Positions 41,467-51,117 are shown, counted from the stretch's first letter. The stretch: DNA of 58,804 nt from Cohnella xylanilytica (GCF_014212175.1 NZ_JACJVR010000084.1:1-58804), one strand, 5' to 3'. Numbers and translations: made by a program. Notes: generated from the sequence alone by a model not told the origin.

Positions 41467-44016
41467 TTATTCGGATTCGAAGTATTCGAACGAGGCCGTC
41501 TTCGCGTCCCGGCTGTTGGGGCCGATCATGACGCGGAACTCGCCCGGCTCGGCTGCGTATCCTCTTCCCGGAGACCAGAACGCCAGATCGGAGCTCCCGA
41601 TCTCGAAGACGATCTCCCTGCTCTCCCCCGCGGCGAGAGCCGTCTTGACGAAGCCCTTCAGCTCCCGAACCGGACGCGCTACGCTGCCGCACACGTCTTG
41701 GATGTATAGCTGCACCGTCTCTTCGCCGGCCCGGTCTCCGGCGTTGGTCACCGTCACGCTCGCCCGCAGCTTCTCTTCGCCCCGGATCGCCGTCCGGTCG
41801 AGCGACACATCGCCGTACTCGAACCGCGTATAGCTTAAACCGTAGCCGAACGGGTAGAGAGGCTCGTTCGGACCGTCCAGATACTTGCTGACGAACTTCT
41901 CCGACGCGTTCTCTTCCGTCAGAGGGCGGCCGGTCCGGAAGTGGCTGTAGTAGACCGGAACCTGGCCAGCGTGCGCGGGGAAGCTCATCGTCAACTTGCC
42001 CGACGGGTTGTATTCTCCCGTCAGCACGTCCGCGATCGCGCGTCCCGCCCGCGAACCGAGGAACCAGGTCTCCACGATGGCTCCGACGTTCCGCTCGAAC
42101 CAATCGAGCACGAGCGGGCGGCCGTTCGTCAGCACGAGAATCGTCGGCTTGCCGACGGCGACGACCGCTTCGGCGAGCCTAAGCTGAGCCTCGGGCAGCT
42201 CGAGGCTCAGGCGGGAAGCCGCCTCTCCGGACATGTCGCTGCTCTCGCCGAGCGCCAGCACGACGAGATCGGCCCGCTCCGCCGTCGCGACCGCCTCCTC
42301 GATGCCGCCTTCCAGCGCCCGGTCCGTTCCGCTTCCCGCCGCGTACAGCAGCCGATCCTCCTCGAAGCCCAGGTCCCGCAAGCCTTCGTAGAGCGTGACC
42401 GTCTCATGGCCGTAGCGGGTGAACTGCCACGGCCCGAGCAGGTCTTTACTGTCGGCGAACGGGCCGATCAGCGCCGCCTTGCCGGCGGTCTCCGGACGAA
42501 TCGGCAGAATGCCGTCGTTCTTCAGAAGCACGACCGACTTGCGCGCCAGCTCGAGGCTCGCCTCCAGATGCTCCGCGCGGAAGTGGTATTCTCGTTCCTT
42601 CTCCGGGCGGACGTAGCGGAACGGATCGTCCATAAGGCCGATCTTGTATTTGAAGAAGAGAAGGCGCCGAACCGCCTCGTCGATCTGCGCCTCGGACAGC
42701 TTCCCTTCTTCGACGAGCTTCGGGATATAGTCGAAGGACCGGGTCACCATCTCAATGTCCATCGTCGCGTTCACCGCCAGTCCGGCCGCTTCCTTGGCGT
42801 CCTTGGCGCAGCCGTGCTTCACGATCTCGTCGACCGCTCCGTAGTCCGAGATGAGGATGCCGCCGAAGCCGAGCTCGCCGCGGAGCAGATCCTTCAACAG
42901 GAAGGCGTTCGCCGCGGCGGGCACGCCTTGATAGAGGTTGAACGCATTCATGACCGAGCCCGCCCCCGCCTCGATCCCCGCCCGGAACGGCGGAAGGTAG
43001 ACGTTGCGCAGCGTCCCTTCCGAGATATCGACCGTGTTATAGTCCCGGCCTCCCTCGGCGGCTCCGTACCCTATGAAGTGCTTCAGGCAGGCGATCATCG
43101 TCTCCTCGCTGAACCAGGACTCGCTTGTGCCCGGGCCCTGATAGCCCTCCACCTGCGCCTTCGCGATCAAGCCTCCCAGGAACGGGTCCTCGCCCGCGCC
43201 CTCCACGACCCTTCCCCAACGGGGATCGCGGGAGACGTCGACCATCGGGCCGTGGTTGTATACGATGCCCGAAGCGGTCGCCTCCTTGGCCGCGATCGCG
43301 CAAGCTTCCCGGATCGCGTCCATGTCCCAGCTGCAGGACCATGCGAGCGGGACCGGGAAGATCGTCTGCGAACCGTGGATGATGTCCGCGTTGAACAGCA
43401 GCGGGATGCCGTGCGGCGACTGCTCGACGGCGATCTTCTGCAGCTCGAATACGCGGCGGATATCGAACGCGCCGAGCACCGAGCCCGCGCGCCCTTCGGC
43501 GATCAGCTTCTCCGGCGGATCGGAATCGACTGCCCCCCCGAACGAGAAGTTCGAGGCCATGCACTGGCACATCTGGCCGACCTTATCGGCGAGCGACATC
43601 CGGCTTAGCAGCGCCTCCGTCGCTTCCCGGATCTCTTCGTCCGAACGGGGGGCTGCCTCCCTCTTCCGATACGGCTTCACCTCTTCGATCAGCGATTCCG
43701 ACATGAACGGACCGCGCCCTCTCTCCCCATGAAGCGGCAGCGTGCCGAGCGGAGGCGCGTGAAGGAGCCCCTCGAACGTCGACTCTCCGAATTCCAGCTC
43801 GGCGAAGACTTCCTCGGCCGGATTCAGGAACGACTTCCCCGTTGCCCGAAGCTTGGTCCCTTCAGCCGTAACCGAATCGAACCGCAGCGGAATCGGGTAC
43901 GGCTCCATGACGGCATCCAGGGCGTAACCCGCCCTCTTCGATACTTTGAATTGCACCTTCAGCTTCGCCCGCGGCAAGTCCGCGATCGCGTGCCACATGC
44001 CGATCATACTATCCAT
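41467..44016 (-). CDS. GH3 family beta-glycosidase with extra N-terminal domain, 849 aa
   Basis: From ATG 44016 (GGAG six nt upstream; a GTG at 44058 lies inside the permease gene). About 100 residues (MIGMWHAIADLPRAKLKVQFKV to PLGTLPLHGERG) form a beta-rich domain before the GH3 barrel, which starts at MSLADKVGQM. The nucleophile is about D391 in ILISDYGAV; the motif KHFIGYGAAEGGRDYN and the C-terminal FGYGLSYTRFEY domain are typical of BglX-type enzymes. There is no export signal. The N-terminal domain is not standard for GH3. The partner GH3 downstream has a different pocket pattern (KHFAANNQE), so the two likely cleave different linkages. Confidence 0.92.
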   Translation of the reverse strand: MDSMIGMWHAIADLPRAKLKVQFKVSKRAGYALDAVMEPYPIPLRFDSVTAEGTKLRATGKSFLNPAEEVFAELEFGESTFEGLLHAPPLGTLPLHGERGRGPFMSESLIEEVKPYRKREAAPRSDEEIREATEALLSRMSLADKVGQMCQCMASNFSFGGAVDSDPPEKLIAEGRAGSVLGAFDIRRVFELQKIAVEQSPHGIPLLFNADIIHGSQTIFPVPLAWSCSWDMDAIREACAIAAKEATASGIVYNHGPMVDVSRDPRWGRVVEGAGEDPFLGGLIAKAQVEGYQGPGTSESWFSEETMIACLKHFIGYGAAEGGRDYNTVDISEGTLRNVYLPPFRAGIEAGAGSVMNAFNLYQGVPAAANAFLLKDLLRGELGFGGILISDYGAVDEIVKHGCAKDAKEAAGLAVNATMDIEMVTRSFDYIPKLVEEGKLSEAQIDEAVRRLLFFKYKIGLMDDPFRYVRPEKEREYHFRAEHLEASLELARKSVVLLKNDGILPIRPETAGKAALIGPFADSKDLLGPWQFTRYGHETVTLYEGLRDLGFEEDRLLYAAGSGTDRALEGGIEEAVATAERADLVVLALGESSDMSGEAASRLSLELPEAQLRLAEAVVAVGKPTILVLTNGRPLVLDWFERNVGAIVETWFLGSRAGRAIADVLTGEYNPSGKLTMSFPAHAGQVPVYYSHFRTGRPLTEENASEKFVSKYLDGPNEPLYPFGYGLSYTRFEYGDVSLDRTAIRGEEKLRASVTVTNAGDRAGEETVQLYIQDVCGSVARPVRELKGFVKTALAAGESREIVFEIGSSDLAFWSPGRGYAAEPGEFRVMIGPNSRDAKTASFEYFESE

Positions 44017-44041
44017 CCCTCTCTCCGGTTGAATTCCAGCA

Positions 44042-44926
44042 TCAGCCTTTGACGGCACCGATGGTCATGCCCTTGACGAAGTACTTCTGGAAGAACGGGT
44101 ACGCGACCAGAATCGGAACGACGCCGATGACGGCGATCGCCATCCGGAACGTCTCTCCCGGAAGCTGAGCCAGAGCCTGGCCTGTCCCCATCCGGTTGTT
44201 GGCCGTCAGGAACTGAATGTCGCTCATGATCCGGTTAAGCACGTTCTGCAGGCTGTACAGATCGGGATTGGTGACGAATACAAGCCCGTTGTTCCAATCG
44301 TTCCAATAGCCGAGCCCCTGGAACATACCGATGGTCGCCAGAATCGGAAGCGACAGCGGCAGGACGATGCGCCAGTACGTCCGGAACTCGCCCGCCCCGT
44401 CGATACTCGCCGATTCCAGCACGGCCGAAGGGATCGTCGTCGAGAAGAACGTGCGCATCAGCAGCACGTTGAAGCCGTTCATGAGCAGCCAGGGGATCAG
44501 CAGCGCGAACAGCGTGTTCTTGAGATGGAACACCTGCGTGTAAACCATGTAGGTCGGCACGAGGCCCCCGTTGAACAGCAGCGTGAAGAACACGATGAAG
44601 GCCAGCGTCTGGCTGCCCGGCAAGTCCCGGCGCGACAAGGGATACGCCAGCAGGGACGTGACGAGCAGGCTCGCGAGCGTCCCGACGGCCGTGACCAGAA
44701 CGGTAATGCCGTAAGCGTGGAAAATCTGCCCGGACTGCTTCCACAAATACTCGTAGGCACCGAGGCTGAAGGCGGACGGGAACAGCGTGTAGCCGTCGTT
44801 CACGATCGCCTTCTCGTCGGTGACGGAGGCCATGAACAGAAGCAGGAACGGAAGGACGCACGCGGCCGAGAGGACGATCATGACCAGATGCGCCGTCCAC
44901 TGCCAGGCCTTATTTTCTTGATCCAT
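44042..44926 (-). CDS. Carbohydrate ABC transporter permease, YtcP/LplC type (locus B)
   Basis: A 294-aa permease, paralogous to 6488-7408: EAA loop LESASIDGAGEFRTYWRIVLPLSLP and C-terminus FFQKYFVKGMTIGAVKG. Six hydrophobic segments. ATG with AAGGAG 9 nt upstream. It is encoded between the LplB-type permease and the first GH3, and it forms the translocation pore with the LplB protein. No ATPase gene is in the locus. Confidence 0.93.
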   Translation of the reverse strand: MDQENKAWQWTAHLVMIVLSAACVLPFLLLFMASVTDEKAIVNDGYTLFPSAFSLGAYEYLWKQSGQIFHAYGITVLVTAVGTLASLLVTSLLAYPLSRRDLPGSQTLAFIVFFTLLFNGGLVPTYMVYTQVFHLKNTLFALLIPWLLMNGFNVLLMRTFFSTTIPSAVLESASIDGAGEFRTYWRIVLPLSLPILATIGMFQGLGYWNDWNNGLVFVTNPDLYSLQNVLNRIMSDIQFLTANNRMGTGQALAQLPGETFRMAIAVIGVVPILVAYPFFQKYFVKGMTIGAVKG

Positions 44927-44940
44927 AGATTGATCGCTCC

Positions 44941-45879
44941 TTAGAACAAGGCGTTCTCCTTATTGATGGTGCGGACGACGTAATTGGAGACGAGCACGAG
45001 CACGAAGCCGACGAGCGATTGGTAGAAGCCGGCCGCCGAGGACATTCCGATGTCGCCCAGCTGCATGAGCCCGCGGAACACGTAGGTATCGATGACGTTC
45101 GTCGTCTCGAAGAGGGCGCCCGAGTTCATCGGCACCTGGTAGAACAGCCCGAAGTCCGAGTAGAAGATGCGCCCGATGCCCAGCAGCGTCAGCATGATGA
45201 CGACCGGCGTGATCATCGGCATCGTGATCTTGCGGATCTGCATCCACTTGGAAGCTCCGTCCAGCTTGGCCGCTTCGTAATACTCCGGATCGATCCCGAC
45301 GATGGCGGCCAGGAAGACGATGCAGGAATACCCCGCGCCCTTCCAGAGATGGACGGCGGTCAGAATGAAGGGCCAATACTTTGGCTCCGAGTACCAGTCG
45401 ATCGGATCGAGACCCAGCACCGGAAGCACCGATTTGTTAAGGAAGCCGGTATCCATGCTGAGCATCGCGTAGACGAGGTAGCTGACCAGAATGATGGAGA
45501 TCAGGAACGGCAGAAGGATGATGCTCTGGTACAGCCTCGAGGCGAACCGGTTGCGGATCTCGCTGAGCAGGATGGCGATGGCGACGGCGAGAGCGAGCCC
45601 GAGCACGATGAACGCCGCGTTGTACAGCAGCGTATTGCGCGTGATCAGCCAAGCGTCGCTGGTCTTGAACAGGTACTCGAAGTTCCGGAACCCGATCCAG
45701 TCGCTGTTCCAGATCCCCTTCCGGTAGTTGATGTCCTTGAAGGCGATCGCGAGGCCGAACAGCGGCAGGTAGTTGTTGACGGCCAGATAGGCGAGTCCCG
45801 GCACCAGCATGAGATACAGCGGCAGGAACCGGCGTAGGCTTCTTCGTTTGCTGCGGCGAGCTAGGGTGGTGGTGGTCAC
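44941..45879 (-). CDS. Carbohydrate ABC transporter permease, LplB type (locus B)
   Basis: A 312-aa permease: short basic N-terminus, EAA loop YYEAAKLDGASKWMQIRKITMPMITPV, C-terminus VSNYVVRTINKENALF. It is paralogous to 7425-8405. The start is GTG with AAAGGGGAGAG upstream. The reading frame starts about 220 nt after the lipoprotein stop, the longest gap in the operon. Confidence 0.93.
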   Translation of the reverse strand: MTTTTLARRSKRRSLRRFLPLYLMLVPGLAYLAVNNYLPLFGLAIAFKDINYRKGIWNSDWIGFRNFEYLFKTSDAWLITRNTLLYNAAFIVLGLALAVAIAILLSEIRNRFASRLYQSIILLPFLISIILVSYLVYAMLSMDTGFLNKSVLPVLGLDPIDWYSEPKYWPFILTAVHLWKGAGYSCIVFLAAIVGIDPEYYEAAKLDGASKWMQIRKITMPMITPVVIMLTLLGIGRIFYSDFGLFYQVPMNSGALFETTNVIDTYVFRGLMQLGDIGMSSAAGFYQSLVGFVLVLVSNYVVRTINKENALF

Positions 45880-46036
45880 CGCGTCTCTCCCCTTTCTTGT
45901 GCGGCGTCTGCCGATTACCTCCCCATGTTAGCGGACTCGCGCGTCCGCCCTCTACCGCCCGAACGACTTCCGCCTTGCGCTTTGCCGACCTTCGCGTCGG
46001 GGATGTCTTCGCACGCCGAATCCGAACGCCAAGCAA

Positions 46037-46100
46037 GCCCGGCCCACGCTAGGTGGATCGGGCTTGGATCGGGTTGAATTGGGTTGAATCGGGTTGAATC
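46037..46100 (-). other. Intra-operon hairpin and 10-bp repeats after the lipoprotein gene
   Basis: Immediately beyond the lipoprotein stop lie three tandem 10-bp units gggttgaatY (46071-46100). A hairpin with two 4-bp stems (cccg/cggg and ccac/gtgg) spans 46037-46063. No T-run follows. This is a probable processing or stabilising element giving excess lipoprotein mRNA. The remainder of 45880-46036 shows no gene. Confidence 0.4.
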
Positions 46101-46102
46101 GA

Positions 46103-47641
46103 TTAAGACGCGGAGTTGGCCTTGGCCCACTCGTCCAGCTGCTTCTGCTTCTCGGCGATGATCTTGTCGATACCCGCCGCCTTCAGCTTGGAGATGAATT
46201 CGGGCAGAACCTTCTCCGGATCCACGCTGCCGGTCTCGAGCGGCATCTCGTATTGCGTGATGACATTCGAGACGGCGGCGTATTCGGTCTTGACCGGCGT
46301 CGGGTCGAATCCGAAGCCGAGCGCCTTGGAGCGGCTCGCGGCCTTGTTGAATTCGTCCGTCGTCTTCCAGATGTCCGGGTCGTTCCCCTTCATGACGTAG
46401 GACAGGAACTGGTTCCCGAACATCCAGCCGAGCGGCATGTTGTACCCGCTCGTCGTAGAATCGACGCCGGCCGGGTATTCGATGACGTTGTCTTGACCGG
46501 CCGTCTTCACGTAATGCGTGCCCTCGATGCCCCAGTCGAGCAAGTTGACGACGTCTTTATCCGAATACATCAGGTTCAGGAACTGGACGGCTTTGTCCTC
46601 CAGCTTCGTATTGACCGGTACGCCCCACATCGCGCCCGTGACGGTGCCGGTCATGGCGACGGGCGGGAGCAGCTCCGCGGCAACCATCGCCGTGCCGGCG
46701 GCTTGGGATTCCTGCGCGGCGAAGCCGGGCTTCATTCCCGCGAAGTAGGCGAAGCCCTTGTTCGAGCGGATCAGCTCCCAGGGAGTCGACTTGCTCGTAG
46801 CGGAGTCCTTCAGGATATATCCCTTCTGATACCAGTCGCGCAGCCTCGTCAGCAGCTCCTTGTATTCCGGCATCTCGTAGAGGTTGGTTACCTTCAGGCC
46901 GTTGTCGTAGTTCGGGAGCACGCCGATGCCGTCTCCCAGCTTGTCGTAGAACAGGTAATTTTCCAGATACGTCTGGCCCGGCGAGGACGGAATCAGCGGC
47001 GCGAAGCCTTCCCCGTCCTTGACGGTCTTCAGGACGTTGCCCAGATCGTCCAGCGACTTGATCGCCCCGATGTCGATGCCGTACTTGTCGACCAGATCCT
47101 TGCGCATCGACACGCCGTAGCTCGAAGCCATATCCCGGACGGTCGGAACCGCGTAGATCTTGTTGTTCACTTTGGCCGCTTGAAGGTAATCCTCGCCGAT
47201 GGCCGTCTTGATTCCGTCGCCGTACCGGTCCAGCAGCTCGTCCAGCGGAACCAGCTGATCCTTGGCTACCATGTTGTTATAGAGGGCGCCGGAGACGAAC
47301 ATCAGGTCCAGCTTCTCGTTGCTCGTGAACATCAGGTTGGTCTGCTGCACCCACTCGCCCGCGCTGATCGGATTCAGCTTGACACGGGCCTGGATCTTCT
47401 GTTCCGCGATCCGGTTGATCGCGTCCTCTACCATCTGCATGTCCTTCGGCGTACTCGTGCTCGGGAAGGCTACCGTCAGCTCCTCGACCGGTCCGCCCGG
47501 CGCCGCCGACGCCGAAGCCCCGCCGCTCGCGGCGGCGCTCCCCTCATTGCTGCCATCGCTGCCGTTGCTGCCGCTGCACGCCGACAAGGCCAGCGTCAAG
47601 CCGAGCAGCAACGCCGATGATGCCGCTGCCGATCTCTTCAT
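46103..47641 (-). CDS. Extracellular sugar-binding lipoprotein of ABC transporter (locus B)
   Basis: A 512-aa solute-binding lipoprotein (LLLGLTLALSAC lipobox at about residue 22, Ser/Gly/Ala-rich linker, then VEELTVAFPSTSTPKDMQMVEDAINRIAEQKIQARVKLNPI). It is homologous to the locus A lipoprotein but placed before the permeases. It binds an oligosaccharide for import and possibly for sensing together with the YesM kinase. ATG with AAAGGCGGGGAA upstream. A -10 TACAAT lies about 45 nt upstream. Confidence 0.92.
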   Translation of the reverse strand: MKRSAAASSALLLGLTLALSACSGSNGSDGSNEGSAAASGGASASAAPGGPVEELTVAFPSTSTPKDMQMVEDAINRIAEQKIQARVKLNPISAGEWVQQTNLMFTSNEKLDLMFVSGALYNNMVAKDQLVPLDELLDRYGDGIKTAIGEDYLQAAKVNNKIYAVPTVRDMASSYGVSMRKDLVDKYGIDIGAIKSLDDLGNVLKTVKDGEGFAPLIPSSPGQTYLENYLFYDKLGDGIGVLPNYDNGLKVTNLYEMPEYKELLTRLRDWYQKGYILKDSATSKSTPWELIRSNKGFAYFAGMKPGFAAQESQAAGTAMVAAELLPPVAMTGTVTGAMWGVPVNTKLEDKAVQFLNLMYSDKDVVNLLDWGIEGTHYVKTAGQDNVIEYPAGVDSTTSGYNMPLGWMFGNQFLSYVMKGNDPDIWKTTDEFNKAASRSKALGFGFDPTPVKTEYAAVSNVITQYEMPLETGSVDPEKVLPEFISKLKAAGIDKIIAEKQKQLDEWAKANSAS

Positions 47642-47685
47642 GGTTGTGTTCCCCGCCTTTGCTTATATTCTGCGAAGCTAACTCC

Positions 47686-47720
47686 ATTGTAGGCAGGCGG
47701 GACGCCCCCCTCCGCCGTTC
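47686..47720 (-). promoter_or_regulatory. Locus B transporter promoter
   Basis: -10 TACAAT (47686-47691, minus strand) without a -35. GAGGGGGGC stands 12 nt upstream of it, as at the locus A promoter where the same nonamer stands 13 nt upstream of TATAAT. Further upstream AAGTCGTGAGAACGG and AAGTCGGGAAAGTG form a 22-bp direct repeat that runs into the 3' end of the response-regulator gene, a candidate site for that regulator. Confidence 0.5.
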
Positions 47721-49358
47721 TCACGACTTCCCTTTGTCACTTTCCCGACTTTCGCCCGATGCACCCGGCTGTATCCGGGATTGCCGGTAATCGAGCGGGT
47801 TGACGCCCATATACTTCTTGAAGATACGGGAGAAGTGCGAGAAGTTCGCATACCCGATCCGGGCGGCGATCGCGCCTACGGAGAGGTCCGTGTTCGCCAG
47901 CAGCTCGGCGGCGATGCCAAGGCGCTGCTGCAGCAGATAATCCGAGATGGACAGACCGGTCTCCTTCTTGAAGACTCGCGTCAGATAATCCGGGTTGAGA
48001 TACACGTGCCCGGCGATATCCTCCCTGGAGATGACCTCGGCCAAGCGCTCCCGGATGTAGGCCTTCGCCCGCTCTACGACGCTCGGCGCCTGTTCGAGCG
48101 AAGCGGCGAAGTCCAGCGACTTCCCGACGACATGGCGGATCCAGTTCAACGCGTCCTTGGCCGAGCGTCCGGCCCGCGCGTACAGGTCCGCCGACTGGCG
48201 ATCGCCGAGCAACCGATGGGCTTGAATCCCTTGCACCTGCAGCACGTAATGAACCATCTGCTGGAAGTCCTGAATGAACAGCGTCAGAAGCTCCGGCGTC
48301 AGTCGGCCTTCCTTCACTTGCCGCAGGATGAAGCTCTCGGCTTCCCCGATCACCTTGTCCCGGGCCCCTTCCTTCAGCATGATGCCCCAGAGTCCCATAT
48401 CCGGAAGCGTATAGGAGCAGGCGGGGACGGGAAGCTCGCCGAGGAAGGCGACGCGATCGTCGCTCGCGACGTTGTCGGCATCGAGCCGCAGCAGGCGCTG
48501 AAGCATGGCGGCCATCTCGTGTCCCCGGACCCGCTCGCCGATGTAGCAGGACACGTCGCATTGGAAGTACTCCCGGCAGGAGGCGATGTACGATTCGCAC
48601 CGCCGCCGAAGCTCGACCGGATCGGGGGCTTCCTTCCCGCCGTTCAGGATGAACAGCATCGCGTCGTCCCCGGCGGGGATCAAGAGGCCGAGATCCGGCC
48701 GCTGCATAAGCGTCTCCTCGGCCGCCTTGCGCAGCGCGTATTCCATCGTCTTCTTGTCCCGGAGAGTGTACTCCTTGTACCAGCGGCGCATGCGCAGAAG
48801 GATCGGAAGGAACACGAGCTCCTCGGAATACGGAATGTTGCGCTCCCGGGCCGCCTGCCGGACGGCTTCCGCCCGCGCAGGGATGGCCTGGCTCAGAATG
48901 TCGAGCCAGAACCGCTCGATCAGCATCGGCTGATACTGGAGCCAGAACTTGCCGAACTGGCTGAATTCGCTTCGGTGCTCATCCTCGTCCAGCTTGCGGA
49001 TCGCCTTGGCGAGGACGACCTTGAGCTCCTCGTATGGTATGGGCTTCAGCAGATAATCCAGACAGCCCAGCTGAATCGCCTGTCTCGCGTAATGGAAGTC
49101 GGCATGACAGGTCAGGAAGATCGTCTCGGTCCGGGGATGATGCCGACGCACCCATTCGAGCAGCTCGAGTCCCGTCCCCCTGGGCATCTCGATGTCGCAC
49201 AGCAGAATATCGACCCGTTCCCGGCCGAACAGCTCCTTCGCTTGATCGACGCCGTAGGCGGCCATCACCCGGCCGATTCCGACGGACGGCCAGTCGACCC
49301 CCGACCTTAGGCCCTCCACGGCGATCGGTTCATCGTCCACGATCAGAATGCTCCGCAT
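47721..49358 (-). CDS. YesN-type response regulator with AraC DNA-binding domain (locus B)
   Basis: A 545-aa regulator: receiver domain with VDDE, phospho-acceptor D55 (ILLCDIEMPR), FLTCHA and the conserved Lys in YLLKPI; long central region; C-terminal AraC domain (IAGHVYLNPDYLTRVFKKETG and VGAIAARIGYANFSHFSRIF). It is paralogous to 15554-17149. It overlaps the kinase gene by 29 nt with its own RBS AAGGAGGGA. It likely activates the lipoprotein promoter at 47686. Confidence 0.95.
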   Translation of the reverse strand: MRSILIVDDEPIAVEGLRSGVDWPSVGIGRVMAAYGVDQAKELFGRERVDILLCDIEMPRGTGLELLEWVRRHHPRTETIFLTCHADFHYARQAIQLGCLDYLLKPIPYEELKVVLAKAIRKLDEDEHRSEFSQFGKFWLQYQPMLIERFWLDILSQAIPARAEAVRQAARERNIPYSEELVFLPILLRMRRWYKEYTLRDKKTMEYALRKAAEETLMQRPDLGLLIPAGDDAMLFILNGGKEAPDPVELRRRCESYIASCREYFQCDVSCYIGERVRGHEMAAMLQRLLRLDADNVASDDRVAFLGELPVPACSYTLPDMGLWGIMLKEGARDKVIGEAESFILRQVKEGRLTPELLTLFIQDFQQMVHYVLQVQGIQAHRLLGDRQSADLYARAGRSAKDALNWIRHVVGKSLDFAASLEQAPSVVERAKAYIRERLAEVISREDIAGHVYLNPDYLTRVFKKETGLSISDYLLQQRLGIAAELLANTDLSVGAIAARIGYANFSHFSRIFKKYMGVNPLDYRQSRIQPGASGESRESDKGKS

Positions 49359-51117
49359 GGTCGGTTCCCTCCTTCGGCTCCGGGTCGGCGTTCAGCGGAA
49401 TGGCCAACTCCGTCACCGCTCCGTGGGGATCGTCGTTGTAGCACTCCATCCAGGCCTTGTCCCCGTATTGCAGCTTCAATCGTTCCTTTATGCTCCAGAG
49501 ACCGATGTGTTCTCCCCGCTCGTCGACCGGAACGCGGCCTTCGCGGATATCCGCGAGGGCCCGCTCGGAATAGCCTTCGCCGGTATCCCGGATCGCGATG
49601 CGCACCAACGGTTCCTCGGCCAGATCATCCAACTCGGCTTCGATCGCGAGCAGAATCGGCTCGTCCGGCTTGACGGCGTGCTTGATCGAATTCTCGACGA
49701 CGGTCTGCAGCAAGAGCGGGGGGAGAGCGAACGTCTCCAGATACTCGGGGATCCGGATCTCGCTTCGGAACGTATTCGGGAACCTCATCTGTTGGATGCG
49801 CAGATAATGACGAATATGCCGGAGCTCGTCCCTTAGCGGCACCAGCGACGGATGGCTCTGGAACATGTAGCGGAAATAGCGCACCAGGTTCATCGTCATC
49901 TCCTGGATCGGCTCGAACTGCCTGACTTGCGCCAAGTTGTACAGGATGTTGAGCGAATTCATGAAAAAATGCGGGTTGACCCGCAGTTGGAGCTGCCTGA
50001 GCTCCGCCCGCTGCTTGCGCAATTGCTCCTCGTAGACGTGAATCTTGAGTTCCTGGATCTTCGAGATCATCGTGTTGAAGGTTCGGTTCGCGAGCCGAAT
50101 CTCGTCCGGCGCGCGCGAGGAATCGATCCGGATATGGAGGTTGCCCTCGCCCATCAGCCGCATTGCGGCCACCATTCTCCGCAGCGGCAGCAGAATCGCC
50201 TGGCGCAGAGCGAAGAAGCCGAGCGGCAGCATGAGCAGCGCCAGCAGAATGACGATGCCGGCAGCCCTGGTCAGGTAGGGCAAATTCTCGAGAATGGAAC
50301 GGTCGGGTATCGCGGCGGCCAGGCTGAACCCGCCCTTGGCCGAAGATTCCCCGACGATCAGATAATCGTCCTTCCGGCCGGAGAGGTAATAATTCCGGAA
50401 TCCCCGCGTCAGATCCAGATCCTCGGCCTCGAGGCTCCTCGTCGCATGCAGCGCGCGTCCCCGATCGTCCACGAGCAGGACGGCGCCCGTCTCGCCGGTG
50501 CGCATTCCCTTGAGCGGCTCCAGCAGCGTGGAGGCCCTTACCCAGGCTCCGGCATACAGACCCCCGTCGCGAATGAGCCGAATCAGGACGTACTCTCCGC
50601 CCACTCGCCTCACCTTCCATGCGACGTTCTCGTATCGCGGCCGCTTGGCCAATTCGGAGACTTCGTCGTTCATCGTTCGGCGGATCCCCTCCAGCTCTTC
50701 GTAGGTTAGCCGGCCTTTATAAGCCTCCACGCCGTCGCGCCTTGCCAACGAATAGACGTAGAACCCGTCGAGGTAAGGGTAGACCGATAGATCGGATGTC
50801 AGCCGGCGGTAAACGGCGCTTCTCGCGAGAACATAGTCGTCCTCGGCCACCGGCTCGGCCATGGCCTGAACGTTCAGGTCGGTCGCCGTCAGCCCGGCGA
50901 GGTGGCGCTCCGCTTCCGTTAGTTGGTCGTCGATCTGCTTCATGTAGATGGAGATGAGATTCTTGTTCGAAGCGGCGACCTGGCTATGAATCACGTTCAC
51001 GCTATAGGAATTGTTGTAGAGCAGCAGCCCGATCAGCGGAAGAGTAATGCCTAATAGGCCAAGCACGAGCTTGACCGGAATCGAATTCCACGGAATGGAC
51101 GTCAGGCGCTTGAGCAT
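49330..51117 (-). CDS. YesM-type sensor histidine kinase (locus B)
   Basis: A 595-aa kinase: TM1 about 15-34, extracellular Cache-like sensor about 35-283, TM2 about 285-304, HAMP (LMGEGNLHIRI), phospho-acceptor H383 in RVNPHFFMNSLN, N box LLQTVVENSIKHAV, G boxes IRDTGEGYSE and GLWSIKERLKLQYG. The partner of the overlapping YesN protein. The ATG has only a weak GGGGG upstream. TATGAT about 40 nt upstream may be a -10. Confidence 0.95.
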   Translation of the reverse strand: MLKRLTSIPWNSIPVKLVLGLLGITLPLIGLLLYNNSYSVNVIHSQVAASNKNLISIYMKQIDDQLTEAERHLAGLTATDLNVQAMAEPVAEDDYVLARSAVYRRLTSDLSVYPYLDGFYVYSLARRDGVEAYKGRLTYEELEGIRRTMNDEVSELAKRPRYENVAWKVRRVGGEYVLIRLIRDGGLYAGAWVRASTLLEPLKGMRTGETGAVLLVDDRGRALHATRSLEAEDLDLTRGFRNYYLSGRKDDYLIVGESSAKGGFSLAAAIPDRSILENLPYLTRAAGIVILLALLMLPLGFFALRQAILLPLRRMVAAMRLMGEGNLHIRIDSSRAPDEIRLANRTFNTMISKIQELKIHVYEEQLRKQRAELRQLQLRVNPHFFMNSLNILYNLAQVRQFEPIQEMTMNLVRYFRYMFQSHPSLVPLRDELRHIRHYLRIQQMRFPNTFRSEIRIPEYLETFALPPLLLQTVVENSIKHAVKPDEPILLAIEAELDDLAEEPLVRIAIRDTGEGYSERALADIREGRVPVDERGEHIGLWSIKERLKLQYGDKAWMECYNDDPHGAVTELAIPLNADPEPKEGTDHAEHSDRGR

